64,000 nt of DNA from Aulostomus chinensis (taxonomy: Eukaryota > Chordata > Actinopteri > Syngnathiformes > Aulostomidae). The notes under the pieces are model-generated. The model saw only the letters and a program-made list of their open reading frames with translations. It had not been told where the DNA came from and made no database searches. Where the stretch lies: assembly GCA_037954235.1 (NCBI GenBank), contig JBBMOA010000001.1:29093074-29157073 (forward strand). Direction: 5' to 3'. Below, piece after piece: positions 45,390 to 56,936 of the stretch; the first letter of the stretch is position 1, and each line of letters opens with the position of its first letter. The position numbers were made by a program, and so were the translations under genes.

Positions 45390-45788
45390 TTCAGGAGAAG
45401 AGTTTCAGAACAGCCCAGGTTGGGGACTGGAATTCTAAAATTTCCCCTGGAACCAAACAACCTTGGAGGGTAAAAGCTCCAATCATAGCCACTCAGATGC
45501 AGCAGCAGAAGAAGCTGTCATCCACCCTGACAGTCAGAGCATCAAGTCAAGAAAACATCACCATCTTGTAGTTCCAAACCTTCACCTGTCAGATTCAGCT
45601 ACTTCTGATTGTGGGACTTTAAACTTGAACACAATGGAATTTGGACAAGGAGTTTTCCTTCCAGTCCAAACATCATCGTCCAGCCTCCAACCAGAGGTCC
45701 ATCAGTTATCATGGAGCCACAGGTGGAGTCTGGATTCTTTTCAAGAAGGAGACGGCAATGACAGTCCTGCCAAGTGACATCACTGACA

Positions 45789-45842
45789 TGACAGGATGAC
45801 TTCAGTCATGTGACTGGATGACTTCAGTCATGTGACTGGATG
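45789..45842 (+). repeat. 22-bp palindrome-bearing repeat
   Basis: Two and a half copies of GGATGACTTCAGTCATGTGACT. CAGTCATGTGACTG is an almost perfect palindrome around an E-box-like CATGTG. Inverted relative to 50266-50325. Confidence 0.85.
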
Positions 45843-46458
45843 GCAGTGCAGATTCCAATGTAGAGGTTGGGGAAATAGTCTCTGAGAATCCAACTTGAAG
45901 CCACGCCCTCCTTGTTCTTCAAAAACCCAAACAGCGACCATCAGTCTCCCACCAATCCTGTACTTGGTTCAATGTTGCTGTTCCATTTTGCAGCATTCAT
46001 CCCCTCATTCTGGAGGCTTTAACATGAAAATGAAAATGCTGAGAGACACAAATGCAAATCAGGGTATCTGACCAGAGGTGACATATCTTTTAATGCCTTT
46101 CTTGTTATATTTGTTATATATGTTCTGTATGGTTATATTTGTTATGGTTGTTATGGAGTTTATGGTTATTATCTCTGTTTCTTGTGTCTTTGTCTTTGTT
46201 GTCCTCCCCTTCGTCCGTCCTGGATTTTTGACCTTGGTTGCAGGAAGCGTGTGACCTCAAGTCCTTTTTCTGTGTTGCTGAACGTAGAGCCTTGCTTCAT
46301 TGTGCTAGCTAAAGTGTGATCCTCCCTGCTAATTCCTTATTTCGTTGACTAATTACCCACCAAAAATTAATACCTACTTGCTTTATTTGGCTGAAGTTTA
46401 AAAGACCATCATTCTGGTAGCAACAGTCTTTCTGTCTTGTAAACACGCTAAGCTAACG

Positions 46459-46735
46459 ATGGCTTCTCCCTCTTGTCCTCCTCTCTCCTGCTCAGAGTGC
46501 CACATGTTTTCTTCCTCCTCTGCCTCCTTTCGTGATACTGATAAGTGTGTTAAATGTAGTTTTTTGTTGTGTTGGAGGTGAGGCTTAGCGATGTTCAATT
46601 GGACCTGCAGCGGCTCTGCACCAAAAGCTGCGAGAGCTAGCCAATGCTCACTAGCTGGTGCAGACCAACTTAGCTTAGCTCCTGGCTTAGGCCCAACTAG
46701 CGCTCCCCCAGAAGCTCCCAAGCATCTGGGAGAGC
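46459..46735 (+). pseudogene. LINE ORF1-like fragment, copy 3
   Basis: Near-identical to 38496-38770, including the same frameshift, so the break predates the duplication. Confidence 0.45.
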
Positions 46736-46966
46736 GCCAAGAAAAGTTGGGCCTAAGCTAGGATGTGCTTGCTCATGAAGAATTGTTGGGTGTAAATTCA
46801 TTTAAGGAGTGTTGAACTGGACCTGTTCTACTTGTAAAGTGTAACTTTTGTTATTTGGTGCTTTACAGGGTGATGACTTGCTGGGGACACTTTATCACAG
46901 CAGTGGACAAACATCAGCATTCAACACCCAGCAGCTCCTCTGATCAACAGAACAAGTTAAAGTATT

Positions 46967-47039
46967 CTGAGAAGGAGGGCATCGATCCCTCTACTGCTCA
47001 CATGCTAAGCGAGCGCTCTACCATTGGAGCTAATTCTCC
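46967..47039 (-). pseudogene. tRNA-Ala (AGC)-like, acceptor damaged
   Basis: Anticodon stem CTCGC/GTGAG is well paired (one G:T), the T stem is perfect, and the loop is TTAGCAT. The acceptor GGAGAAT faces CTTCTCA with mismatches at both ends. The damage is the reverse of that in the copy at 39049. Confidence 0.72.
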
Positions 47040-47730
47040 TGTTAAGGAGCACAGCAGATAATGCACCTTGACCTTCATGCATGGTTTAATGAGCGTCACC
47101 AGTTGAAGCTTCTCTGGTTGACCAATGTAATGGAGACCCAGGGTTCCATGACATGAATGATGAATTGAAGGTAGCATTTGTCTTGGTATTAACAGTTTAT
47201 GTAAATTAGAGGATCACACACATGTTAATGGTGAGGTTTATTGAATCAGCAAACAAGTGAAACATTTTCTATGCCATGTGTTCCAGGGAGGGACCTGGGA
47301 AGCACAGGGGGACCGGCCATCCTGCCTGTGGAAAATGAAGACCCCAGTGTCAGTCAGTGGTAATCACTGTGCAAGGCCTGGTATTTTGTGTTTGTCAAGT
47401 TTTTCTCATGTAAATGTGGCAGTTTCAGTCGTCACGGTCAGTCCTCACCTCTTCCTGGTGGTTTCCTTAAAGGGGGTGGAGCCAAAAGGGGAGAGTGGCC
47501 CAAGGAAGCTCCTTAAGAGCTGTAGGTGCAAACCTTTGCTCCCAGATGGGGGAGGGGGTACAATCACAGACAAGGTTCATTGAATGATTATGTGGATGTA
47601 TGACTGAGTTGGTGTAGTAGTCTGGAATCATGTATATATTTAGTCAGGTTAAGTTGTTGAGATGGTGCTGGTTTGATGTAAATATTGATTGTAGAGCATG
47701 GTTGTGGTCTCACCTCCACTCTATGGGCCA

Positions 47731-48112
47731 TCCATCGTCATCTTCTGCTTATTCCTTACTAGTAAGGGTCGCGGGGGGGCTGGAGCCTATCCCAGCATCT
47801 ATGGGCGAGAGGCGGGGTTCACCCTGGACAGGTCGCCAGTCCATCGCAGGGCCAACACACAGAGACGAACAACCATTCACACTCATACCTACGGTCAATT
47901 TAGAGAATCCAATCAGCCTCGTCCCCAAATTGCATGTTTTTGGACTGTGGGAGGAAGCTGGAGTATCAGAGAGGACGCGCGCAGGCACGGGGAGAACATG
48001 GAGACTCCACACAGAAAGATCCCGCGCCCGAGCCAGGACTCGAACCCGGAACCTTCGTGCTGTGAGGGCACAGTGCTAACCACTGCACCACCGTGCAGGC
48101 CCGCTATGGGGG
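47731..48112 (-). mobile_element. full-length tRNA-headed SINE-like element
   Basis: Read on the minus strand: a tRNA-like head with A-box-like GTGGTGCAGTGGTTAGCAC and B-box-like GGGTTCGAGTCCTGG. A body with CAGTCCAAAAACATGCAATT, CCATCGCAGGGCCAAC-type blocks follows, and the tail ends in GGATGG. I know this sequence as one of the commonest interspersed repeats of fish genomes. The partner copy at 56552 is in the other inverted arm. Confidence 0.8.
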
Positions 48113-48256
48113 CTGGTCTGTCTAATTTCCTGCAGCCAGGAGGGAATTAAAGGCAGTCAGGGGTTTTTAATTTAAGTTGATGGTGTCTCATGCAATCTCT
48201 TTCAATACTCCAGTGGTGGTTTAAGTGAAGAAAAACATGGGTTAGTCAGTAGGACT

Positions 48257-48257
48257 C

Positions 48258-48314
<57 letters not shown>
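48257..48314 (+). repeat. (GT)n microsatellite
   Basis: About 28 GT units; the mirror partner is the (CA)n at 56337. Confidence 0.97.
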
Positions 48315-48316
<2 letters not shown>

Positions 48317-49252
48317 CCATGCAGACTTTCCCTTGTGACAACCGATTTGATTTGGAAACCATCTCATCTAAATCTCCTCTCCAAAAACCCTCTTCTTCAA
48401 CTTTGTACCCAAGTTGTCTCCTCACCAGGCACCACAGTATCCAGTAGGTTCAGTTAAAACAGTCATCAGTGATTAATGTTCATGTTCAATGATGAGGTTT
48501 TGATTTATTCTTCCAGAATCATCTGAACAAACCCTCCTCAACACAGTGAAGCCTTCATCTGACAGGAGGAGTTTCTTTTCCCAGTGATTCCACTGACAGT
48601 GAAAAGCTTCGTTCATCAGACTGGTCTGATAGGATCAACTACTGGTTGCTCTGGAGTGCAAACAGCAACCTGTCAGGAAACATTAGTCAGATCAAAGCCA
48701 AGATTAAAGAAAGAGCTTCCAGATCAAAGACAGAATTGATGATGATGTCATCAGGGGGCTTTGATAGTGTCTTTATTTGTACCTAGAATTCTGTCTTTGA
48801 TCTCAGGAGGACATGAAAGAAACACAACTGAGGAAAGTAGAGGAGAACATTCAGCTTCATTAGAAACACTCGAACTGTTGAACAGTAGAATTTGTTTGAA
48901 ACAGTTTACAACACTGAGTGACAGGATTGAAGAGGGGAGATTTGGGTATTTTCAGTTTAATTCTAACTTTAAACTGGGCATGAACATTTTTAGTCTTTCA
49001 TATTCTAACATACAGAGGAAGTCATGACATTCCCTTTTTTTTAACCTGTCCTGTTCAGGAAATGGAAATGGAAATTTAGCTGCTATGTTGAATCAGAAAA
49101 ACCTCTTGAAGTCTACTTTTGCTTCAGTCAGAAAGTGGACTGTTGTTAACTCTTACAATGGTTGGTGATTGTGGAGGAAGACAAAATCCTTATGAACCTC
49201 TTTTTAACAGACACACATTTCTAAAGATGCAGGTTTATTTTATTTTTTCTTT

Positions 49253-49318
49253 TAGCAGAGGATGGTTTCAATCCATCGACCTCTGGGTTATGGGCCCAGC
49301 ACGCGTCCTCTGCGCCAC
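49253..49318 (-). pseudogene. initiator tRNA-Met, 5' acceptor deleted
   Basis: Anticodon arm (GGGCCCATAACCC) and 3' acceptor CTCTGCTA are present. The 5' acceptor strand AGCAGAG has been deleted together with its flank, which joins GTGGCGCAG directly to the upstream sequence. The T loop is also mutated (ATTGAAA). Cannot fold a cloverleaf. Confidence 0.85.
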
Positions 49319-49396
49319 CATTGACAGAACAGTCCTTGTATTAGGAGAGCATTCTCTGTGTTTGTCTCTGCCCTGCTCTCCTGCTCTCTTTCCCCT

Positions 49397-49729
49397 CATT
49401 TAGTCCTTGACATGATCCATGCTCTACAGCTCTGCGGGTGGAATGAAGACCTGCGTCTGCTCTGCCCGTGCCGTCCTTCGTCTCAACCTAAATTGTTTGA
49501 CCCACCTTTATAATGCTGCAGACAACACAACCAAACTGGCCCCGATCAGGATTTGACAGGCCGAAACATGCCCTAAAAACACCAAGAATAATATCCACCA
49601 CCTTCTGAACGGGGCCTGGTCCGTCTCCTGCATCAGGGGCCGCCGCAGTCGCGCATCAGTTGTTCATAAGCTGTTCGCCGCAACACTCAATGAGACAAAG
49701 ACATCGAAGCTCAAACTGCTGTTGAGGAA
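49397..49729. other. His-tRNA upstream flank (inverted copy at 54820-55310)
   Basis: No gene seen; conserved with the right arm (CGCCGCAACACTCAATGAGA against its reverse complement at 54858). Confidence 0.7.
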
Positions 49730-49801
49730 GCCGTGATCGTATAGTGGTTAGTACTCTGCGTTGTGGCCGCAGCAACCCCGGTTCGAATCCGGGTCACGGC
49801 A
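49730..49801 (+). tRNA. tRNA-His (GTG)
   Basis: 72 nt, all stems paired. Acceptor GCCGTGA/TCACGGC, D arm ATAGTGGTTAGTA, anticodon stem CTGCG/CGCAG around TTGTGGC (anticodon 49763-49765), T stem CCCGG/CCGGG. The extra G at -1 is added after transcription, so it need not be encoded. A TTTCTTT downstream is an imperfect terminator. Probably functional. Confidence 0.95.
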
Positions 49802-50265
49802 GCATGAGATAAATTTCTTTGTGTGTATTGATGGATACAAGCCAAGCAGAAATTTCCCACAATGCAATAGGGCAGTGTTTGGTCAGTCTGAAAATGATGT
49901 CATATTATTGTGTCATCACTTGACCAGACCCAAAAGTAGGCTCAGGTATCAGTTTCTTCTCAATGCTAATGTCTGCTAGCTTAGTCTGCTACTTTGATGG
50001 CTCTGCCTGCTCAAAGGTCCAGACCCCTGGATGTGGTGGTTCCTACCTGAACGTAGATTCTGTCAGCTCATGTTGTTAAATCAACTCACCAGGAACACCA
50101 GTAGATTTCAATGGACTGACAATGAGTCTCATTTAATGGTAAACATGTCAAATATGAAGTCATCACCTGAGGAGGTCTGCTGCTGGAATGAAGCTCCAGA
50201 TATTCACAAGATATTCTAGATCTTAAAATAAAGCATTTTTATATTTGATTTCTTATTCATTCAGG

Positions 50266-50325
50266 TCATCCAGTCATGTGACTGAAGTCATCCAGTCACG
50301 TGACTGAAGTCATCCAGTCATGTCA
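50266..50325 (+). repeat. 22-bp palindrome-bearing repeat
   Basis: About three copies of GTCATCCAGTCATGTGACTGAA. The middle one contains the perfect 14-bp palindrome CAGTCACGTGACTG (50293-50306) with a CACGTG E-box core. Confidence 0.88.
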
Positions 50326-50389
50326 GTGATGTCACTTGGCAGGACTGTCATTGCCGTCTCATTCTAGAAAAGAATCCAGACTCCACATA

Positions 50390-50647
50390 CAAGATGGTTG
50401 ATGTTTTCTTGACTTGATGCTCTGACTGTCAGGGTAGATGACAGCTTCTTCTGCTGCTGCATCTGAGTGGCTAGGATTGGAGGTTTTACCTCCGAAGGTT
50501 GTTTGGTTCCAGGGGAAACTTCAAAATTCCAGTCCCCAAACTGGGCTGTTCTGAAACTCTTCTCCTGAATCACTCCTGAGTTCTTGTTAAGAGCTGGAAA
50601 TGAGCTGCAGCAAGAACAAATACCAGTGCCAACCAGATCAACTTCAT
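50390..50647 (-). repeat. inverted copy of 45336-45575
   Basis: Reverse complement of that block at high identity, except that this copy keeps about 24 bases (ATTTCCAGCTCTTAACAAGA on the minus strand) missing from the other. Confidence 0.85.
50570..50647 (-). other. signal-peptide-like micro-ORF, copy 2
   Basis: 25 residues on the minus strand, MKLIWLALVFVLAAAHFQLL then TRTQE and stop. Same N-terminus as at 45336, lengthened by the extra 24 bases. Confidence 0.3.
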
Positions 50648-52820
50648 GGCTGTTTTTGTAGTGATTTGGTTCTAAACAAATAAAACTGACTTGACTTGAT
50701 TTGGTGCCTCATGAGGAGAAAATTTGGGCACAAATGTTGGACAAGAGTGTTTGTGGAGGGGTGTTTTTTTGTTGTTGTTGCAGTGTTGTAAGTCACTGTA
50801 CCTGCAGCTGAATGATTGAACTTTCTCCAAATGTCCTCAAGATGGTTTCCAATGACATCAGTTGTCACAAGAGGAAGTCTGCATGTAAACACACTCAGGT
50901 GTGCCCAGCTATTCTTATGAGAACATTCGATCAACTTCATTCTATGTGCAGCCTAACCTTAATCTTAATCTTAATCTTAACCAACTGAATCTTAATCTTT
51001 ATTTGAAACTAAACTCAATCCAGACCTTCACTCTGAAAGAACTCACAAACTGCATTGCGCTGCATCAGGGCCGGTCTTTGGTCCCCATGAGGACGAGGAC
51101 TCCTGATCAGTGTTGATGATGGAAATGGTCTCCAACACAATAAAACAAGAAATACACACACGTGTAAACACACACAGTGACCCCGCATGTCGTTTTTGCC
51201 CAACTTAAATTTTCATTCATTACCCAGAACCTCTCAAAAGCCCTGAAGAAAAATTGAATATTTGGAGTTTGAAAGCCATAAATCACATCCATATCATCTC
51301 GTCCATCTCAGTCTGACCTCATCTTTGTTTGTTGTTTTTTTAAAGAGGGACAAATTGGTACTTGGTTAAAAAATCACTCTGGGAAAATGATCCTGCTTTC
51401 AGGGAGGTCTTTGGTGAGTTTGCTAACAATGCAGAGAACCATGACGGAACCAAGCACAAGGCTGCTGCCCTCTGCATCACAGCTACACTTTGGAGTCTGT
51501 TTGAACTGAATGTGAAGGGTCTGACATCATCATACCAGTACGACAACAAGTGACCATGAACCAAAAGAAAACCTTCACTGATGAGTCCATGGATCTCATT
51601 GATCTGTGCCATTTCCTGATCTTCAGGTTCTGTCTTTGATTTCTTTCTTTGATCTCTAAATTCTGTGCTTTGGTTTCCTTGGTCAGTCTTTGAATTCTGG
51701 TTCATAATAAAAAAGAACTCCCAGCATATTTCTGCAGACCATAGATAGGGATTTTACCAACTGCACCATAGCAACCCTCTTGCTGTCTGCTGTTGTGCCA
51801 TTGAAAAGTAAGACAGCCTGGCAGTCAACAAACTGGGCTCAACAGAAGAATGTCAACTCAAGATGGATTAAAGACCAGGAGGAAATGTAACCAACCTACA
51901 AAGATGGAGGGGAATTGAGACCCACATGTTTGCCATCCTTGATGAACTGTCCACTGGTGCAGGGGATGAGGTCATGGCCATGATCTGGGAGCCAGTCCTG
52001 GATGTTAAATGCCCTGATGATGGACAGTGCAGTGGCAAAATGTCCGGTCCACTGACTGAACTCTGCCACAAATGAGGAACAACAGTCAGCAAGGAGTAGA
52101 AACGAAGAGGAGAAATGGAGAGAACAGAAAGAATGAGAGATCATGGAGGAAAGAGGCTGATATTTGCAAGTGTCCTGACTACAACACAGCAATCTAGAGA
52201 AACCATGACCTGGATTACTGAGGACCTCCACTGGCAGTTCATTTCTGTTGATCATAGGGCCATGCTGGGTGAAGCAGGAATGAATCCTGGGACTGAGGTT
52301 GTGGAGCAATGGTCACCTTTCCTGCTGAAACTGTCAATTCTTCTGCTTGGTTCTCTCCACAAAACCAGTCCCTTAACGGAGCTCAAACCCCAGTTACAGC
52401 TGTGAGAGCCCAGAATCGGACACACTGGACCATCAGGAACAGCTTTGTGCTTTCAAACAACAGAGACGACACTCAAGGACTCAGGGAACGCAGGAATCTC
52501 TGGCCTCAGCTGACATGTTGAATTTCAGCAACACTTCATGATGCTGGGTTTCGCAAACCAATGAGAAGATGAAGGAGGCCGTCAACTCCTTCAAGCTCAA
52601 CATCTCCACTGCTTTACCCAGGAGGTCAGGAGGTCAAAGCAGAACCTGCACCCCCCACCTCTGATGTTTACTCCACACAGAGATGAGGGGTCTGTTCAGA
52701 AGAGTGAGCTGGAGTCTGGGCAAGTCTTTTCATTCAGTCCCTGGTTGAAACAATTGTCTCCACCAACTTCAGTATGGGTCTGGACCTGCACAGGTTACAA
52801 TTCGTGTCTTGGTCCCAAGG
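50648..52820. other. spacer between inverted arms, no gene recognised
   Basis: 50662-50770 is a direct copy of 54112-54222 (GACTTGACTTGATTTGGTGC). The rest looks unique. Open frames of 60-140 codons on both strands do not resemble known proteins. One at 51340-51553 on the plus strand (KKSLWENDPAFREVFGEFAN) reads like protein but is isolated. Confidence 0.4.
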
Positions 52821-52907
52821 GTTTGTTGAACCAGAGAAGCTTCAAGTGGTGACGCTCATTAAACCCTGCATGAAGGTCAACCTGCATTATCTGCTGTGCT
52901 CATTAGC

Positions 52908-52980
52908 AGGGACTTAGCTCCAATGGTAGAGTGCTAGCTTAGCATGTGAGAGGTAGAGGGATCCATGCCGTCCTTCTGAG
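52908..52980 (+). pseudogene. tRNA-Ala (AGC)-like pseudogene
   Basis: Nearly identical to 1281-1353 in the first two thirds. T loop mutated to ATCCATG and T stem GAGGG/CCGTC with a mismatch; the acceptor is mispaired as in that copy. The two share the whole cassette. Confidence 0.75.
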
Positions 52981-53932
52981 AATACTTTAGCTTGTTCTGT
53001 TGATCAGAGGAGCTGCTGGGTGATGAATGCTGATGTTTGTCCACTGGTGTGATAAACTGTCCCCTGTTACTGAGATGTGGATGAACACCTGCTCAGGTCA
53101 AAGCTGCAATAAAACCAGGGACTCTGAACCACACAGTGAAGGAGTTTGTCATCAAGATTTATGGCAGCTTTGAAACTTCCCACCATCTCCTGAATGTGGA
53201 GCAACTTGTCCTGCCAAAACTGTCCCCTCTTCCATTGTTAATAACACCTGTCCTGACTGGCAATCACGCTGGGCTGCAGCGGTGAAAGCACTGAATGCAG
53301 CCAGGATACACAATGACTCAAGAAACACAGGAATCTGTTGACTCAGCTGGAGAAGCAGAGGGTCCACCAAGACCAGCAGACACCTTCATTCTTGATTCTT
53401 GATTTCAAGGGCAGCCCCTTGAGATGTACCATCTCATTTTGGAGGGGGTCCTGACAAATAATGACCAACAATACAACAATAATAAAAGTAGATTCTATTT
53501 TCAACACAAGGACACACACATCATACACCCAGGTACAGGCCAACAATGTTCCCCAAACCCCCCCCCCCCACCCACCCACCATCCAGTATTATACAAAGTA
53601 TGATCAGAGATCCCACTGCAGAATAAGAGTGGGCCTGTGTTCACATACGCATACATTTAAACACCCATCTAAATAAATAAATAAATACTGCTTCCATGCA
53701 CCATTAAAGTACACAATGCATATTCATACACAAATATCCACATATTTACAGTACAGAGAACAAACAAGAACAAGTAGAGAGTGAATCCTGGAGAGAAAAG
53801 GGGAGGTGCATCAGAAACAAGAGCAGATGTTTGAAAATGCTTGATGATTTGAAGATGAGAAAGGAAGAGAGAGACCCAAGTGAGGAGGAAAGGTTGTTCC
53901 AATCTGATGGAGCTTTACATACAACCGGTCAA
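52981..53932. other. cassette flank then unannotated sequence
   Basis: 52981-53160 matches 1354-1535. 53161-53932 includes a C12-type homopolymer near 53559, an (AAAT)n bit near 53671 and no recognisable gene. Confidence 0.45.
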
Positions 53933-54120
53933 AGCAGGAGGCCATCCCCACTGATCCTGGATCTGCTCGACCTTCCTGCCTGTTAAAAGGAAGGTGTTCA
54001 TCACCACTGTTGCAGGATGTGCTGCTGGTGGAGAATTGTTGGGTGTAGATTCATTGAAGCAGTTTGGTGCTGGACCTGCTCTACTAGTAAAGAGTCATGA
54101 GAGAACTTTTGTTGTGATTT
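53933..54120 (+). repeat. interspersed repeat, also at 41961-42152
   Basis: Direct copy of that segment with few differences (GACCTTCC against GACGTTCC; AAGGTGTTC against AAGGTTTTC). Confidence 0.75.
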
Positions 54121-54747
54121 GGTTCTAACAAATAAAAATGACTTGACTTGATTTGGTGCCTCATGAGGAGAAAATTTGGGCACAAAAGTTGGACAAGAGT
54201 GTTTGTGGAGGTTGTGGATCAAAGTTCTATTTATATCCAACACATAGAATCAAACAATGTGAAGCAGGCTAATGAACAATAAATCAAATATAAAAATGCT
54301 ATATTTTAAGATCTAGAATATCTTGTGAATATCTGGAGCTTCATTCCAGCAGCAGACCTCCTCAGGTGATGACTTCATATTTGACATGTTTACCATTCAA
54401 TGAGACTCATTGTCAGTCCATTGAAATCTACTGGTGTTCCTGGTGAGTTGATTTAACAACATGAGCTGACAGAATCTACGTTCAGGTAGGAACCACCACA
54501 TCCAGGGGTCTGGACCTTTGAGCAGGCAGAGCCATCAAAGTAGCAGACTAAGCTAGCAGACGTTAGCATTGAGAAGAAACTGATACCTGAGTCTACTTTT
54601 GGGTCTGGTCAAGTGATGACACAATAATATGACATCATTGTCAGACTGACGCCTGTTCAACACTGACCAAACACTGCCCTATTTCATCGTGGGAAATTTC
54701 TGCGTGGCTTGTGTCCATCAATACACACAAAGAAATTTATCTCATGC

Positions 54748-54819
54748 TGCCGTGACCCGGATTCGAACCGGGGTTGCTGCGGCCACAACACAGAGTACTA
54801 ACCACTATACAATCATGGC
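54748..54819 (-). tRNA. tRNA-His (GTG), one acceptor mismatch
   Basis: Same tRNA as 49730 with three changes. Acceptor GCCATGA/TCACGGC has one A:C mismatch, a D-arm position reads TTGTATAG, and the anticodon stem CTGTG/CGCAG is kept by a T:G wobble. T arm perfect. It may still be transcribed but looks weakened. Confidence 0.72.
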
Positions 54820-55328
54820 TTCCGCAACAGCAGTTTGAGCTTCTATGTCTTTGTCTCATTGAGTGTTGCGGCGAACAGCTGATGAACAGCTGATGGGCGA
54901 CTGCGGCGGCCCCTGATGCAGGAGACGGGCCAGGACCCGTTCAGAAGGTGGTGAATATTATTCTTGGTGTTCTTAGGGCATGTTCCCACCCATCTTCACG
55001 TGGGTGACAAAAATGGATTTTTTGGAAAGATTTCGGCGCGAGTTCGGCCTGTCAAATCCTGATCGGGGCCAGTTTGGTTGTGTTGTCTGCAGCGAGAGCG
55101 CGCCTGGCACGCTCAGCGGGAGCGAGTCCGATCATTATAAAGGTGGGTCAAACAATTTAGGTTGAGACGAAGGACGGCACGAGCAGACGCAGGTCTTCAT
55201 TCCACCCGCAGAGCTGTCGAGCATGGATCATGTCAAGGACTAAATGAGGGGAAAGAGAGCAGGAGAGCAGGGCAGAGACAAAGACAGAGAATGCTCTCCG
55301 AAAACAAGGACTGTTCAGTCAATGGTAG

Positions 55329-55400
55329 AGCAGAGTGGCGCAGAGGAAGCGTGCTGGGCCCATAACCCAGAGGTTGATGGATCGAAACCATCCTCTGCTA
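55329..55400 (+). tRNA. initiator tRNA-Met (CAT)
   Basis: 72 nt with every eukaryotic initiator hallmark. A1:U72 pair (AGCAGAG/CTCTGCT), D stem GCGC, three G:C pairs next to the CCCATAA loop, and T loop ATCGAAA with A54 and A60. It starts translation in the cytosol. It is the best copy of four here (others at 41803, 49253 and 62507). No TTTT run follows within 50 bases, so termination may be further downstream. Confidence 0.93.
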
Positions 55401-56333
55401 AAAGAAGAAAAATAAAATGAACCAGTGTCTTTAGAAATGTGTGTCTGTTAAAAAGAGGTTCATAAGGATTTTGTCTTCCTCCACAATCACCAACCATTGT
55501 GAGAGTTAACAACAGTCCACTTTCTGACTGAAGCAAAAGTAGACTTCAAAAGGTTTTTCTGATTCAACATAGCAGCTAAATTTCCATTTCCAGAACAGGA
55601 CAGGTTAAAAAAAAGGGAATGTCATGACTTCCTCTGTATGTTAGAATATGAACGACTAAAAATGTTCATGCCCAGTTTAAAGTTAGAATTAAACTGAAAA
55701 TACCAAAATCTTCCCTCTTCAATCCTGTCACTCAGTGTTGTAAACTGTTTCAAACAAATTCTACTGTTCAACAGTTCGAGTGTTTCTAATGAAGCTGAAT
55801 GTTCTCCTCTACTTTCCTCAGTTGTGTTTTTTTCATGTCCTCCTGAGATCAAAGACAGAATTCCAGGTACAAATAAAGACACTATCAAAGCCCCCCTGAT
55901 GACATCATCATCAATTCTGTCTTTGATCTGGAGGCTCTTTCTTTAATCTTGGCTTTGATCTGACTAATGTTTCCTGACAGGTTGCTGTTTCCACTCCAGA
56001 GCAACCAGTAGTTGATCCTATCAGACCAGTCTGATGAACGTAGCTTTTCACTGTCAGTGGAATCACTGGGAAAAGAAACTCCTCCTGTCAGATGAAGGCT
56101 TCACTGTGTTGAGGAGGGTTTGTTCAGATGATTCTGGAAGAATAAATCAAAACCTCATCATTGAACATGAACATTAATCACTGATGACTGTTTTAACTGA
56201 ACCTACTGGATACTGTGGTGCCTGATGAGGAGACAACTTGGGTACAAAGTTGAAGAAGAGGGTTTTTGGAGAGGAGATTTAGATGAGATGGTTTCCAAAT
56301 CAAATCGGTTTTCACAAGGGAAAGTCTGCATGG

Positions 56334-56336
<3 letters not shown>

Positions 56337-56399
<63 letters not shown>
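56337..56399 (+). repeat. (CA)n microsatellite
   Basis: About 31 CA units; mirror partner of 48257-48314. Confidence 0.98.
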
Positions 56400-56402
<3 letters not shown>

Positions 56403-56551
56403 CCTACTGACTAACCCATGTTTTTCTTCACTTAAACCACCACTGGAGTATTGAAAGAGATTGCATGAGACACCTTCAACTTACATTAAAAACCCCTGAC
56501 TGCCTTTAATTCCCTCCTGGCTGCAGGAAATTAGACAGACCAGCCCCTAGA

Positions 56552-56936
56552 GCGGGGCTGCATGGTGGTGCAGTGGTCAGCACTGTGCCCTCACAGCAAG
56601 AAGTTTCCGGGTTCGGGTCCTGGCTCGGGCGTGGGATCTTTCTGTGTGGAGTTTGCATGTTCTCCCCAGGCCTGCGTGGGTTCTCTCCAGGTACTCCGGC
56701 TTCCTCCCACTGTCCAAAGACATGGACATTAGGGGACTAGGCTGATTGATACTCTAAATTGACCGTAGGTGTGAGTGTGAATGGTTGTTCGTCTCTTTAT
56801 GTTGGCCCTGCGATGGACTGGCGACCTGTCCAGGGTGTACACCGCCTCTCGCCCGTAGATGCTGGGATAGGCTCCAGCCCCCCCCCCCGTGACCCTTACT
56901 AGTAAGGAATAAGCAGAAGATGACGATGGATGGCCC
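56552..56936 (+). mobile_element. full-length tRNA-headed SINE-like element
   Basis: Same element as 47731-48112, plus orientation. Head TGGTGCAGTGGTCAGCAC and GGGTTCGGGTCCTGGC; body GTGTGGAGTTTGCATGTTCT; tail GGATAGGCTCCAGCCC to GATGGATGG. A (C)9 run near 56879 sits where the other copy has GGGGGGG. Confidence 0.8.

Larger units (their letters stand above)
45999..49396 (+). repeat. tRNA cassette, unit II (Ala to initiator Met)
   Basis: Direct duplicate of 38037-41955. Its right part (from about 47626) is also the left arm of the large inverted repeat. Confidence 0.88.
47626..50262 (+). repeat. large inverted repeat, left arm
   Basis: Matches the reverse complement of 54270-57027. Outer edge: AATCATGTATATATTTAGTC. 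Inner edge: TTTTTATATTTGATTT. Contents in order: SINE (minus), (GT)n, LINE-flank block, initiator-Met pseudogene (minus), tRNA-His (plus). Confidence 0.9.

Noticed and set aside
47749..48150. Protein-coding ORFs of 87-150 codons within the SINE
   Set aside because: The DNA is a known type of interspersed repeat with tRNA-like promoter boxes; the open frames are incidental.
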